Positions 41,154-50,793 are shown, numbered from the stretch's first letter. The stretch is 64,000 bases of DNA from a virus (IMGVR_UViG_3300029267_003703:1-64000); one strand, 5' to 3'. A program made the numbers and translations. Notes: generated by a model not told the origin, from the sequence alone.

Positions 41154-44100
41154 ATGGCGTGCACGCCTCCAGGCTGGAGTACCCAGGCATGGGGCTGGAC
41201 CCCTTGGGGTAGTCTTCCTGGGGGCAACATCCCGTTCCACGAGCCCTTCACGACGTACTGTGTGGGGCCGTGCGGCGAGATGGAGGACATCCTGGCGTAC
41301 CTGCCGGTGTCCATCTCTGGCGACTTCGGAACGAAGCTACCTGATCAAGACCTGTGCATGTGGAGCATTGCCGGCCCTTCCGGCGTGGCGATCCCCACGG
41401 TGCTCACGATCGAGCACGTTCCGGACCCGAACTCTCCGGCGCCGGCGGGCACGCCCCCAAGCTGGACGCTCGAGCTCACGGCCGAGCTCGTCTCCCTCCC
41501 CACGGAAGTGGAGAACAGCGTTGAGCACGTTTGGTTTGGTGTGTGGGACGAGGACGGCAACTCGGTCGGCATCTACGTGTCGCAGACGCAGATTGGATGG
41601 GGGCCACGCGTGGGCGAGCAGCCCATCGGCATTCTGACCCCCGCGCAGCTCAACGGGTTCCACCTTGAGGAAGGTGTTTTCTACACCTTCCGCATCTCGG
41701 TCAACGACACGACGCAGGCCGTCTTCATCTACATCACGAAGACGGACGACCTTCTACAGCCCGGAGGCACCCACGCTTTGCGGGCCATCGTGCCGCTGCC
41801 AGGGCAGGTCGGCAGCCACACGGAAGCGACGACCGTCAGCGTGCGCGGCAGCGCCGGGCACGAGGTGCACATCTGCCTCGACTCCATCTGTCTGGCTCCC
41901 GCGTTCATGGCCCCGAACATGCCGCCGATTGCGGACGCCGGCGAGGAGCAGGAGATCAAGCTCTGCACCCTCGGCGAGCTCGACGGCACCGGCAGCTACG
42001 ACCCTGAAGGCTCCCCGCTCATCTACTACTGGCGGCTGACGGACGGCCCCGTGGCCAGCCAGTACGTGTTCGAGGGTCTGGACGGAAGCACCCAGCCACT
42101 TGCTATCCCTACCGGCTTCACGAACATCCTGAGCACCACGCTCATGGACGACGAGTTCCTGAGCAAGGGGCTGCCGATTGGGATCGGTTCAGGGGACGTG
42201 CTTCTCATCGAGGGCATCGCCTACGACATCATCGCCGTCAACGCGACGGAGATCACCATCAGCGGCGAGTTCCTCGAGGACAACTGGAGCGCCAAGTACT
42301 TCAAGGTGCTCAAGCAGTCCATCCTCGACGACCCCTCGAGCCCGACTCCGCACTTCTACCCGGACGCCCCGGGCTTCTACCGTTTCGAGCTCATGGTCAG
42401 CGACGGCGGCATCTTCTCGGAGCCGGACGTGACGGTGGTCGCCGTCCGCGAGTCCCCCATGCCCCGGGGCTGCACGCCGAACGTGGGGTTCATCTGGACC
42501 AACCTGTCCGACTTCTGGTCACTGGTAGAAGAAAGAGAAGTGATCGAGACCGTGTGGAGCGCGATCACGCAGATCGCCGCTGGTCAGCTGCTCACTTTGT
42601 GGCAGGTGGACTACAACAAGAGCCTGCGAGACATCCAGCGCTCGATGGTTCGCAAGTGGCTCTACTACGACCTGCTCATTCAGGAGCCCTTCTACGACCT
42701 GACCGAAGTCAAGAAGATGGACAACACGACCGGCTTCCTGACGGGCGCCGGCGGCGTAGTGCAGCCTCCTCCGTTGGGCGGTGTGACCTACGACTTGGAC
42801 GCGGACTACAGCGGCGAGGACATCCAAGAGCACGACTGGCTCATCCTCGAGGGCGTGGGCTACCGAATCAAGAAGACCTCGGTCGTCGGCGGCGTGACGC
42901 GTCTGACTCTGTACGATGCCATTTACAACAACCCGCCCATCCCTTCTCTGCCGGACTGGACCATCGCACGGCCGACCACGAGCTCCCAGATCGACTTCTG
43001 GAGCGGGCTGGTGGTCGCCGGCGACAATGCCTTCGTCGAGGTGCTGAACAACGAGACGGGTGAGGTGTTGTACCTGCAGGTCGACGTGCTCGGTGCGGCT
43101 CCGGAGAAGCCGGGCGGCGTCGCCTTGGACCCCACGGAGTACCTGCCGTACACCGACAACGACCTGTACACGCTGCACTTCATCGCGGTCTTCCGGCGGA
43201 AGTACACGCCGATCAACGACCGCATCCTGGACGTGCCGTACCTGCAGGTCATCCTCAAGGACCCGCCCGAAGACCAGGTACTTCAGCGCAACGTCGACTT
43301 CTTCATCGACATGTTCCGTGACCGTAAGTGCCTGCGCTTCGACAGCGTGTTCGTGCACGAGGAGCCCGGGTCAACGGTCCCCATCATCATCGTCGACGAC
43401 CCGACCCCGCCGGCGAGGTTGTGGGCTGAGTTCACGTACATCGACAACCGCCAGGTCATCGAGTCGAACTTCGGCGTCGCTGCGGACTTCACCCTCGACG
43501 ACCTCGAGAAGATCCAAGCGGCCTCCCCCGGAGACTTGGACTATCTGTCGGCAGTTCAAGGGCTCTGGTACGTCTTCTTCCACGCGCCCACGCCGTACAA
43601 TCTGCGCATCGGAACGCAGATTCTTCTTGGTCTGCCGTTCTCGGAAGAAGATGGGCTGATAGAGGAGATCAGGCCCAACTTCTCCGCGGCCGGCACGCGC
43701 GTCTTGATTCGGGACAAGGAGGAGACGGGCATCGTCCGATCCTACACCTACCAAGATGGGCTGGACTTGGAGATCAACCCGGAGACGGGGGTCGAGTACG
43801 TGGAGGGCGACTCGATCCAGAAGTTCGCTCCGCTGTCCACGGGCGTGGTCGTCTATGACTACCTGAACAACCCGCAGTGGATGTCGGTCCTCATCAGTCA
43901 GGGCGTGTTTCGGGAGATCGAGAAGTTCCACAAGTTCTTCGTACGCATCGAGAGCCCTGCCTTCTCTTTGGCCGGCGCCGTGGCGGCGCGCAAGCTGGCG
44001 CTGGCGGTCAAGCCCATGCGTACCTATCCCCTTACTGCGGTTCGGTACGAGGTCGGGCCCGACGACATCGACATTACGGACATCATGGCCCTGACGGTCA

Positions 44101-45038
44101 AGCTCGGGCTGCACGACGGCCCATGCTTCGACTTGTGGGGGTCGGCCAACATCTGGAATGAGGGCGATCCCGGCGTGGTCACCATCTTCCCGCCTCCGGA
44201 TGGACGGCCTGATCTGTTGACGGCACCCCCGGTGCCCGGCGTGGACACCTTCACTCATCACGAGAACCAGCCTTGGCCTCCGGCCCCTTGGTACTCGAGC
44301 TGGGAGTCGGAGTACACGACGCACGAGCAGCATGACGTCGGTATGGCGGGGCTGGACAAGGCAGGAGGCTTCCACGCCCCCATCGTGTGGCCGCAGTTCC
44401 TGGACCCGAACCCTGTGCCCCTCGAGTCCTGGGACTTCGAGCTCGAGGCCATCAGGTTGTACTTCGAGCTCGATGGGGCGGCCGAGGCGACGCCCACGTA
44501 CGACCTCGACATTCTGGTCAACAGCTTCGTCGTGCTCACCCTTCCGTTCACGGTCATCTGGCAGACCAACCCGCACGGCGGCAACGACTTCTTCGAGCTG
44601 CGCCACGTCCTGCCGGCGTCCCTCACCATCAATTCTGGTGACACGGTTCAGGTGCGCCTCTCCCCCAGCGGCGTCGGCACGGGTAACCCGAACTGGACCA
44701 ACGTCGAGGGTCTGCTCTTCGGCAAGTATCTGTACGAGAACCCCGATCTGATGTGGGGCTACGGCTATCAAGACCTGTGCCCTGACGACGAGATCCAGCT
44801 CACGCACTACATGGCGTGGGCCTCGCCCATGATGGTGCAGTACAACACCATCTTTTCCTACGGCCTGCCGGTGTACCCGGCTTACGTGGACCCGGTCACG
44901 AGCACCATCGTGCTGGACCTGGGCAACCCCACTCTGAGCGTGCCTCCCGGCAGCGGCCTACCCGGCTGGAGCTTCGGGCAGGTTTTGAATCCGCCCCCGC
45001 CCCCGTATACTGGGTACGCATCCATCAAGGTGATCTGA
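41154..45038 (+). CDS. Giant tail/fibre protein with PKD-like domain (1294 aa)
   Basis: The longest protein of the fibre module. Residues 45-245 look like a jelly-roll or LamG-type domain (T-L-E-L-T-A-E-L-V-S-L). Residues 262-425 hold a PKD-like module (P-P-I-A-D-A-G-E-E-Q-E, then L-D-G-T-G-S-Y-D-P-E-G) that appears to be split by an inserted domain of about 80 residues. The rest alternates beta-rich and helical parts, with W-rich segments near 460-500 and a strand-rich C-terminus. PKD and jelly-roll domains favour a cell-surface-binding role. The ATG follows the previous stop by three bases. Confidence 0.7.
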   Translation: MACTPPGWSTQAWGWTPWGSLPGGNIPFHEPFTTYCVGPCGEMEDILAYLPVSISGDFGTKLPDQDLCMWSIAGPSGVAIPTVLTIEHVPDPNSPAPAGTPPSWTLELTAELVSLPTEVENSVEHVWFGVWDEDGNSVGIYVSQTQIGWGPRVGEQPIGILTPAQLNGFHLEEGVFYTFRISVNDTTQAVFIYITKTDDLLQPGGTHALRAIVPLPGQVGSHTEATTVSVRGSAGHEVHICLDSICLAPAFMAPNMPPIADAGEEQEIKLCTLGELDGTGSYDPEGSPLIYYWRLTDGPVASQYVFEGLDGSTQPLAIPTGFTNILSTTLMDDEFLSKGLPIGIGSGDVLLIEGIAYDIIAVNATEITISGEFLEDNWSAKYFKVLKQSILDDPSSPTPHFYPDAPGFYRFELMVSDGGIFSEPDVTVVAVRESPMPRGCTPNVGFIWTNLSDFWSLVEEREVIETVWSAITQIAAGQLLTLWQVDYNKSLRDIQRSMVRKWLYYDLLIQEPFYDLTEVKKMDNTTGFLTGAGGVVQPPPLGGVTYDLDADYSGEDIQEHDWLILEGVGYRIKKTSVVGGVTRLTLYDAIYNNPPIPSLPDWTIARPTTSSQIDFWSGLVVAGDNAFVEVLNNETGEVLYLQVDVLGAAPEKPGGVALDPTEYLPYTDNDLYTLHFIAVFRRKYTPINDRILDVPYLQVILKDPPEDQVLQRNVDFFIDMFRDRKCLRFDSVFVHEEPGSTVPIIIVDDPTPPARLWAEFTYIDNRQVIESNFGVAADFTLDDLEKIQAASPGDLDYLSAVQGLWYVFFHAPTPYNLRIGTQILLGLPFSEEDGLIEEIRPNFSAAGTRVLIRDKEETGIVRSYTYQDGLDLEINPETGVEYVEGDSIQKFAPLSTGVVVYDYLNNPQWMSVLISQGVFREIEKFHKFFVRIESPAFSLAGAVAARKLALAVKPMRTYPLTAVRYEVGPDDIDITDIMALTVKLGLHDGPCFDLWGSANIWNEGDPGVVTIFPPPDGRPDLLTAPPVPGVDTFTHHENQPWPPAPWYSSWESEYTTHEQHDVGMAGLDKAGGFHAPIVWPQFLDPNPVPLESWDFELEAIRLYFELDGAAEATPTYDLDILVNSFVVLTLPFTVIWQTNPHGGNDFFELRHVLPASLTINSGDTVQVRLSPSGVGTGNPNWTNVEGLLFGKYLYENPDLMWGYGYQDLCPDDEIQLTHYMAWASPMMVQYNTIFSYGLPVYPAYVDPVTSTIVLDLGNPTLSVPPGSGLPGWSFGQVLNPPPPPYTGYASIKVI

Positions 45039-45748
45039 TGCCCTTCAGCGAAGACATCGACCTCAAGGTCAACGTTCGAATCGAGGCCCGAGAGCGCGGC
45101 AAGCTCGTGCGCGTCCACGAGAGCCACAACATCTTCCTGAACACGGGGCGCGACTGGCTTCGTCAGCTGATGTCCTTTCGAGAGGCGCCGGATCCGATGC
45201 CTCCGGAAGGCGTGTACGTCGACCCGTGTCAGGGCGGCACCGTACCGTACTACAACAGTCGGCACTCTCTCATCAGGTACATGGCCTTGGGCATCGGTGG
45301 CTCCAAGCAGATCTATCCGGCCGCGGAGTTCTTGGTGCCGCCGCTCAGCCACTACCAACCGCAGTCCTTCTTGCAGACGGACACCGACCCGCTGGTCTTC
45401 AAGCTCGAGATTCCGGTCGTGCTGGACCTTCTCGGTCAGCCCGTGCCGCCGCCGGCAGTGGGCCCGAAGTGGCTGGGGCAGATAGCCAATCCAGTTTTGC
45501 TCGGCACAGGCCCAGGGCACGTGAAGTACACCCGCTTGTTCGCGGAGGCCGAGATCTCTGTTCCTCCATTCGACAACGTCCCTCTCTCGGAGATCGGTCT
45601 GTACATCGACGATCCGGACCCGAACTACATACTGACGAAGCCTGACCCGGTCGCACCCCCGTACAACCTGGTCGCCTACGACCAGTTCAACACCATCGTG
45701 AAGACCAACGCCATCGCCCTGCAGGTCGATTGGACGTTCCGCATCTGA
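45038..45748 (+). CDS. Tail/fibre-associated protein
   Basis: A 236-residue protein. Start at 45038 overlaps the previous TGA (TGATG). Residues 5-60 contain V-N-V-R-I-E-A-R-E-R-G-K-L-V-R and a Trp/Arg-rich patch; residues 80-160 are Pro-rich; the C-terminus has strands with F-x-I ends. It is probably a fibre connector or baseplate-attached protein. No known family. Confidence 0.65.
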   Translation: MPFSEDIDLKVNVRIEARERGKLVRVHESHNIFLNTGRDWLRQLMSFREAPDPMPPEGVYVDPCQGGTVPYYNSRHSLIRYMALGIGGSKQIYPAAEFLVPPLSHYQPQSFLQTDTDPLVFKLEIPVVLDLLGQPVPPPAVGPKWLGQIANPVLLGTGPGHVKYTRLFAEAEISVPPFDNVPLSEIGLYIDDPDPNYILTKPDPVAPPYNLVAYDQFNTIVKTNAIALQVDWTFRI

Positions 45749-45755
45749 GGTTGCA

Positions 45756-48440
45756 ATGACGATCTACCGGCTCACCGACATCGACTCCGACGACTACGTC
45801 CGCGCAGCCTTCTCCGGGCCCATCCCCCAGGTCGGTGTCGTCGAGTGGATCAACAACACCCCTGGGAGCCTCACACAGGCCCCGGTGAACGCTCCCCCGA
45901 TCGCCCCAAACCCCTATCCAGGCACGCACTTCGTTGCGGACAAAGAGGATGCGTACGACGGCAACGCCAACCGGGCCCACGGAGCGTTGGCAGAGGGCAT
46001 CGACGACCTCGACAACATCATGCATCGGGCCGTGGCGATCCCGTCGTACGTCGACTGGACGCCCGCCGTTGGCGCGCACCCTACGTTCACCATTCCGCCG
46101 GTGTCCGGCCCCGTCTACTTGGGCGCTCCTATGTCCCCCGGCAACCTGGACCACATCTCGTTGGTGTACGCCAGCAACCACGCTGCGGTTCTCGACGGAG
46201 CCGGCAACCGCATCGTGGCCTCGGGGCTCGTACCCGGTATCGGGGCCGGGTCCCTGATCAACGGGTTCTCCCCGGGCACCGGCGTCGACATTACGTGGAG
46301 CGCCCCGGTCACCGGGGACGCCGCCACTGTCTACCGCATCTACTACGGAAAGAAGAACAGTCTCGGCGCGCTTGGCCGCGGCGATCTGAGCCGGCTGGCC
46401 GTGTTCAACACCGAGGCGGTGGGCGCGGCCGTGCAGCAAGTCCTCAAGCTTCTGCACGCCCCCGCAGCTCTCGGGCAGCAGTGGAACGACCCGTGGCAAA
46501 CGACGATCTACGACGTCGCTTTCGGGGGCTTCAACTCTCGGTACAATCGAGCGACGCAGGCCCTGACGGACGAGACCGCGTTGCAAACGTCCCTGGCCGC
46601 GCTCGAATGGGGCATCCCCGACGTGACGCTCGACACCCCGGGGGGCGGCTCTTGGCTAGAACGTACTGGCCCGGCCCCCTTGTCCATCAGCCACAAGGCT
46701 GCGGGCGAGTACTACCTCGACAAGTTCGACGCCATGTGGCGCGCGGTGAACCTTGACGTGAACGCGGCACCCAAGTACGGAGGCTCTTCCGGCTTCGTGA
46801 TGGTGGGCGCTCGAGGAACGTTCACCGGCATCACGGCTACGCAAAGGGCTCGGGGTCTGGCGGGGTTCCTCCATACGACCATGCTCGGCATGACGTCCGG
46901 ATCTTCCTACGCACCGTTCCTTTACACCTGCGTGAGTGACGGGGCGGCGGGGACCCTTTCGTGGACGACGCCGCCGGGGTCCATCACCACCACCGAGCTC
47001 GAGCTCACCGTGGACTCTGCCGACTTTTTCTGGAAGACGGTCGGTGTCGACAGCCGGACAGGCATCTGCTGCGGCGTTGACATGATCGAGCTTCGGAACG
47101 TTTCCGGTACTCAGACCGGGGTGTACGTCATCTATGCGCTGAACGCCGGGAATGCTCGAAAGTGTTACCTGCGGCACTTGTCAGGCCATCAGGTCACGGT
47201 GGCTTCTCTCGACACGGACGTCACCTACCGGCTGCACAACGTCATCCACTACACCAGCGACGGCGTGTCGGAGATGGAGTGGAACCTGGCGTTTGTTGGT
47301 GGCTTCTCCCACCAGCCGGCTGTGCAGCTGTACGGGTCCGGGTACTTCCAGGCCCCTCTCATGGGCATGGCAGGGGCCACCCCCCTGCTACCGCCTATGC
47401 CTTTCAGTGTGTGGGGTACAGAGGGGCAGGCGATCCCCTCGCTGTGGTGGGGCGGTCGGGCCCTCAATGTTGACCCGGCCAGCGACCAGACTCCCCTCAT
47501 ACCGAAGGGCATGTTGATGCCCAACGGCAACGTCTGGGCACCCGGGCTGTTCGTCGACGACATCGGTCGCTACGACTTCATGAACCCGACTCTCCCCATT
47601 GACGTGCACTCGAACATCCGCCTCGACACAGGGCTCGGGTTGGTCGCCGACGGCCTGTTCACTCTCGGGTTGGCCCCAAGGTCGGGCACTGGCATTACGT
47701 GCGATGGCGACTTCACATTGACCCCGCCGACGGCCAAGTTGACCGCACCGTTCGTCGACGTGTTGGACACGCTTACCGCTGCCGTGGTCGACACTCCATC
47801 CGCGCTTGTCGACGTACTGGACGTGACGGAAGTGCGCAGCATGCCCGGGACATACGTTCTGTTCTCTCACGACCTGCGGGGCGGCCCCGGTGTAGAGCTC
47901 CTCTTCAATCGCGCGAACGTCGACTACATCAAGTCGCGCAGCGGCGGCACCCCCGTCTACATGGAGGACGGCTTGTTTTCCATGGGGGCCGCGTCGTTCG
48001 ACAACAGAACTCAGTGGGTCAGGTCTACGGAGCTGGTGTCGTTCGTCACGGCAAACACCATGGCCGTCGAAGTCGCGAACGCCGACATGCCGTACAGAGA
48101 CATTCGGGTGGACGGCACGTGGGGCGGTGGCACGGCCCTGTGGTACCTGCAGTTGGAGCTCAACGCCACGAAGTTGGTTCATGGTACCGTGCACTACGTT
48201 ACGGTGCGGGGCGACTTCAACATGGCCGGCCCGGGTATCCAGATTGAGTTTGTGGGTACCAGCGGCACGTTGGTCGTCACTGACTCATCCGACCCGCCCG
48301 CTCCACAATACGCCTTGTCGGCGTCTGGAGGCGACCAGACGGCAACATTCAAGTTGTTCGTGGCTGCGCAGGGCGGCATCGCCGGTACGCCGGCCGGCAA
48401 GGTGGTATACGTTGAGCGGATGGGCCAGCTGCTCACCTAG
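45756..48440 (+). CDS. Tail fibre/receptor-binding protein (894 aa)
   Basis: The N-terminal 95 residues include D-D-L-D-N-I-M-H-R-A, a helical attachment region often found in fibre proteins. The middle is beta-rich, with a fibronectin-like strand pattern near residues 165-200 (G-V-D-I-T-W-S-A-P-V-T-G-D). Residues 330-520 contain a Trp/aromatic-rich module and the C-terminus (about 600-894) further beta modules. Its large size, last position in the fibre run and absence of enzyme motifs suit a distal receptor-binding fibre. GAGG lies six bases before the ATG. It is followed by the lysis genes. Confidence 0.7.
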   Translation: MTIYRLTDIDSDDYVRAAFSGPIPQVGVVEWINNTPGSLTQAPVNAPPIAPNPYPGTHFVADKEDAYDGNANRAHGALAEGIDDLDNIMHRAVAIPSYVDWTPAVGAHPTFTIPPVSGPVYLGAPMSPGNLDHISLVYASNHAAVLDGAGNRIVASGLVPGIGAGSLINGFSPGTGVDITWSAPVTGDAATVYRIYYGKKNSLGALGRGDLSRLAVFNTEAVGAAVQQVLKLLHAPAALGQQWNDPWQTTIYDVAFGGFNSRYNRATQALTDETALQTSLAALEWGIPDVTLDTPGGGSWLERTGPAPLSISHKAAGEYYLDKFDAMWRAVNLDVNAAPKYGGSSGFVMVGARGTFTGITATQRARGLAGFLHTTMLGMTSGSSYAPFLYTCVSDGAAGTLSWTTPPGSITTTELELTVDSADFFWKTVGVDSRTGICCGVDMIELRNVSGTQTGVYVIYALNAGNARKCYLRHLSGHQVTVASLDTDVTYRLHNVIHYTSDGVSEMEWNLAFVGGFSHQPAVQLYGSGYFQAPLMGMAGATPLLPPMPFSVWGTEGQAIPSLWWGGRALNVDPASDQTPLIPKGMLMPNGNVWAPGLFVDDIGRYDFMNPTLPIDVHSNIRLDTGLGLVADGLFTLGLAPRSGTGITCDGDFTLTPPTAKLTAPFVDVLDTLTAAVVDTPSALVDVLDVTEVRSMPGTYVLFSHDLRGGPGVELLFNRANVDYIKSRSGGTPVYMEDGLFSMGAASFDNRTQWVRSTELVSFVTANTMAVEVANADMPYRDIRVDGTWGGGTALWYLQLELNATKLVHGTVHYVTVRGDFNMAGPGIQIEFVGTSGTLVVTDSSDPPAPQYALSASGGDQTATFKLFVAAQGGIAGTPAGKVVYVERMGQLLT

Positions 48441-48448
48441 GAGGTATC

Positions 48449-48790
48449 ATGGACTTCGGACTCGACACGTTCCTCAGTTGGCAGACCGCACTGTTTGCCT
48501 GCGGCATCTACGCGGTCGTCTTCATCCTGCGTCGGCTCGTGGAGTTCTTCTACAAGAAGGCGAAGTACCAGGAGTGGTGGAAGCTCACCCTCACCCTCTT
48601 CCCCGGGGCGCTCGGCGCGCTTGCCGGGGTGTTCCTGACCGCGTTCCCGTACCCGGAGGTGCTCACCAACGGCACCGGGCGAGGGGTGTACGGTCTGGTG
48701 ATTGGCCTTGCTTCAGGCGTCATCTACCGGATCGTCAAGCGCATCATCAAGCAGAAGTTCCCACAGGCGTTTGAAGAGAAGAAGGAATGA
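48449..48790 (+). CDS. Holin-like small membrane protein (3 TM)
   Basis: A 113-residue protein with three hydrophobic segments at about residues 12-30, 46-68 and 80-98, connected by short charged loops, and a Lys/Glu-rich tail. This is the size and topology of a class I holin. It has a strong SD (TAGGAGGTATC) and lies directly after the fibres and before a single-TM coiled-coil protein. A holin role is inferred from topology and context; an unrelated small membrane protein is possible. Confidence 0.65.
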   Translation: MDFGLDTFLSWQTALFACGIYAVVFILRRLVEFFYKKAKYQEWWKLTLTLFPGALGALAGVFLTAFPYPEVLTNGTGRGVYGLVIGLASGVIYRIVKRIIKQKFPQAFEEKKE

Positions 48791-49122
48791 CCTTCTTTAG
48801 GGCATGGGCGTGGTTCAAGAAGTGGGGAGGTTGGGTCTTCGGCGGCCTAGCTTCCCTGGTCGCCATGCTCATCTTCTGGCGGAGGGAGCAGGCGGTCAAA
48901 CCTTCGATCCGCGAGGTTGAAGATGCCGTCGAAGAAGAGGCGGAGCGCAAGAAGCGCGAGGAAGCTGCAAAAGGCGAGCGCCAGGAAAACGTAGTCCACG
49001 AGGAAGCCTCTGGTAAACGAGAGGCCATCATAACCGAACTCGAGGGCAACGCCGAAGGCAAAGACGACCCCGACAAGGTTGCCGAGTTCTTGAAGGATGT
49101 CGGCGACGAGATGAGGCACTGA
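48787..49122 (+). CDS. Single-TM coiled-coil protein (spanin-like)
   Basis: A 111-residue protein overlapping the holin-like gene (ATGA). An N-terminal TM segment at about residues 13-29 (G-W-V-F-G-G-L-A-S-L-V-A) precedes a long charged coiled coil rich in Glu, Lys and Arg. An inner-membrane protein with a long coiled coil is the topology of an i-spanin. No lipoprotein partner is visible within the gene. A spanin role is inferred only. Confidence 0.55.
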   Translation: MTFFRAWAWFKKWGGWVFGGLASLVAMLIFWRREQAVKPSIREVEDAVEEEAERKKREEAAKGERQENVVHEEASGKREAIITELEGNAEGKDDPDKVAEFLKDVGDEMRH

Positions 49123-49355
49123 TGGCAACACCGACCGAAGAGTACATGGGGTACGCCGCCCGCATCATGGTGGTGCTCAACAACCACTCCGGGCCGGGGG
49201 AGTCAGAGGAGATCAGCCCTCTGCGTGAGGAGCTGACTCGTTTGGCCGAGGCGTTTCCGGATGAGATCGGCCCCCTCGACAAGTCCGCATCGGCGGTGGT
49301 CCAGTGGGTCATCGCCGGCTACGGGAGCGAGGTGTACACGCCTCCGGAGGTGTGA
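49122..49355 (+). CDS. Small hypothetical protein
   Basis: A 77-residue acidic protein that overlaps the previous gene by one base. It has mixed helices with P-P-E-V at its end, and no TM or cysteine. Position in the lysis block could make it a lysis accessory, but nothing in the sequence shows this. Confidence 0.55.
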   Translation: MATPTEEYMGYAARIMVVLNNHSGPGESEEISPLREELTRLAEAFPDEIGPLDKSASAVVQWVIAGYGSEVYTPPEV

Positions 49356-49356
49356 C

Positions 49357-50124
49357 GTGGAAGCTGCCAAGATCGTTCTGAACCTTCCCGAGAAGCCCGG
49401 CCAAGATCGAGAGGAGACCCTCATCGAACTGGTGAAGGCCGGGGAGTACCTGCCCATTCAATGGTGCGCGTTTCGCAGCTCTCACAAGGGGCACAACGCC
49501 ATCATCTTGTGCACGGCTGACGCGCTTCAGGTGGGGACGCCCGAAGACTCCCTGCGCATCAACGTGACGCACACCGGCGCGCAGCGCATCGCCGACATCC
49601 TCGGCTTGCGGCTGCCGACCACCAAGATCGCAGACCTCATCCACCAAGAGGCCACCGTCCGCATCACCCCCTGCACGCAGACGCCTGACGCGCGCATGGC
49701 GGACACCTCGAGGATGTACCAGCACAGCCGCGCGGTCGGTGCCAAGACCAAGGGGCGCGGCGGGCTGACGTCTACCGTGGGCAAGGATTGGGTGTTGACC
49801 AACCGGCTCAAGGGCAAGCCCGACAAGGGCGCGAACTTCGGCTGGCACGTGGAGAAGGGCAGCTACTACAGCCCAGGCGGGCTACCGGTGCTTCAGCCCC
49901 TCGGCCTGGCCCACAACCGGCATCACGTGGACTACTCGCAGGTTCTGCGGCTCATCCACCCCGTCGTGACAGTGGACGGCAAGGACATGAACCTCGACGA
50001 CGTTCTTCAGGACGATGAGCTCAGCGGTCTCGTCAGCGACGAGGGGCCGCTTGAGATCGTCCGGCATCCAGGGGTCGAGCCCCCGAAGCACGTTACGCCG
50101 CCGCCCCTTGCCTGCGGCGCTTGA
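49357..50124 (+). CDS. Conserved phage/bacterial protein of unknown function, candidate lysis gene
   Basis: A 255-residue protein starting at GTG 49357. It contains R-I-A-D-I-L-G-L-R-L-P-T-T-K-I-A-D-L-I near residues 82-100 and D-A-R-M-A near 110. A G-K-D-W-V-L-T-N-R-L motif follows near 143, and N-R-H-H-V-D-Y-S-Q-V near 189. From memory this set (LPT-x-x-IADLI, W-V-L-x-N-R-L, H-x-V-D-Y-S-Q) marks a conserved protein of phages and bacteria without known activity. It lies directly behind the holin-like and coiled-coil membrane genes, where an endolysin would be expected, and no other endolysin is visible in the window. The H-H-x-D triad could be catalytic. It overlaps the reverse exonuclease gene by 32 bases. 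Confidence 0.65.
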   Translation: MEAAKIVLNLPEKPGQDREETLIELVKAGEYLPIQWCAFRSSHKGHNAIILCTADALQVGTPEDSLRINVTHTGAQRIADILGLRLPTTKIADLIHQEATVRITPCTQTPDARMADTSRMYQHSRAVGAKTKGRGGLTSTVGKDWVLTNRLKGKPDKGANFGWHVEKGSYYSPGGLPVLQPLGLAHNRHHVDYSQVLRLIHPVVTVDGKDMNLDDVLQDDELSGLVSDEGPLEIVRHPGVEPPKHVTPPPLACGA

Positions 50125-50719
50125 AGTACGCCTCGCTCTGCTGCTGTTGAGCGAACTGCTTCGGCAGAATCTTCTCGAGCTCGTCCGGCAGCATCCCCGA
50201 CTTGACCATCTTCACGAGCACCTCGCCGCACGCCCGGGCGTCGGCCGTGGCCTCGTGCGCGTCCTCGAGGACGACTCCCCAGCGGTTGCACACGTCTCCG
50301 AGCTTGCCCCCACGGGCGAACTTGTTCAGGACGCGGTCGATGGTCATCGTGCACAGGATGGCGTCGGGCTTTGGCATCTCGAAGCCCAGCCGCTCGAACT
50401 CCTGCTGCAGCATCCGCTCATCGAAGCTGGAGTTGTGCGCGACCCACACGGGGTAGCGGAGGAGCTGCTCGCTGATCTCCTCTACCATCTCCTCGAAGCG
50501 GTACGCGGTGGCCAGCTTCTCCATCGTCAGGTGATTGATGTCAAGGGCCTCTCGGACCTGTGGGTCATTCGGGTCGGCGTGCTTTGGCCGGATCATGGTG
50601 TCCCAGACTTCTACTTCCCTCCCATCTTCGAAGAAGACCAGAGACAGTTCGACGATCTCGTCGGTCTTGCGGAAGCCTGTGGTTTCAGTGTCGAACGCCA
50701 TTACTCTTTCGTGCCACAT
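50093..50719 (-). CDS. DnaQ-like 3'-5' exonuclease (DEDDh)
   Basis: A 208-residue protein of the DNA polymerase III epsilon family. Exo I is F-D-T-E-T-T-G at residues 9-15 (D10, E12). Exo II is A-H-N-S-S-F-D at 93-99. The third motif H-E-A-T-A-D-A-R supplies the His and the last Asp, making it DEDDh. The C-terminus is Gln/Arg-rich. It is expressed divergently from the zincin-like gene; TTGCTT-N17-TAGATG lies eight bases before its ATG. It may proofread or degrade DNA, and is separate from the proofreading domain of the phage polymerase. Confidence 0.85.
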   Translation of the reverse strand: MWHERVMAFDTETTGFRKTDEIVELSLVFFEDGREVEVWDTMIRPKHADPNDPQVREALDINHLTMEKLATAYRFEEMVEEISEQLLRYPVWVAHNSSFDERMLQQEFERLGFEMPKPDAILCTMTIDRVLNKFARGGKLGDVCNRWGVVLEDAHEATADARACGEVLVKMVKSGMLPDELEKILPKQFAQQQQSEAYFKRRRQGAAA

Positions 50720-50727
50720 GGTCTATT

Positions 50728-50756
50728 CATCTATCAGAAGATGAAAGAAGAAGCAA
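50728..50756 (-). promoter_or_regulatory. Candidate leaderless promoter for the DnaQ-like gene
   Basis: On the reverse strand: TTGCTT (complement of 50751-50756), 17-base spacer, TAGATG (complement of 50728-50733), eight bases before ATG 50719. No SD lies between, so the transcript would be leaderless or nearly so. Confidence 0.5.
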
Positions 50757-50757
50757 C

Positions 50758-50787
50758 TTGTCTGTTTTGCCCCTCGGCGAGTAGACT
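50758..50787 (+). promoter_or_regulatory. Candidate leaderless promoter for the zincin-like gene
   Basis: TTGTCT (50758-50763), 18-base spacer, TAGACT (50782-50787), with ATG 50794 six bases after the -10. Transcription would begin about at the A of the ATG. There is no SD in the gap. Divergent from the reverse promoter in the same intergenic space. Confidence 0.5.
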
Positions 50788-50793
50788 GCGAGC

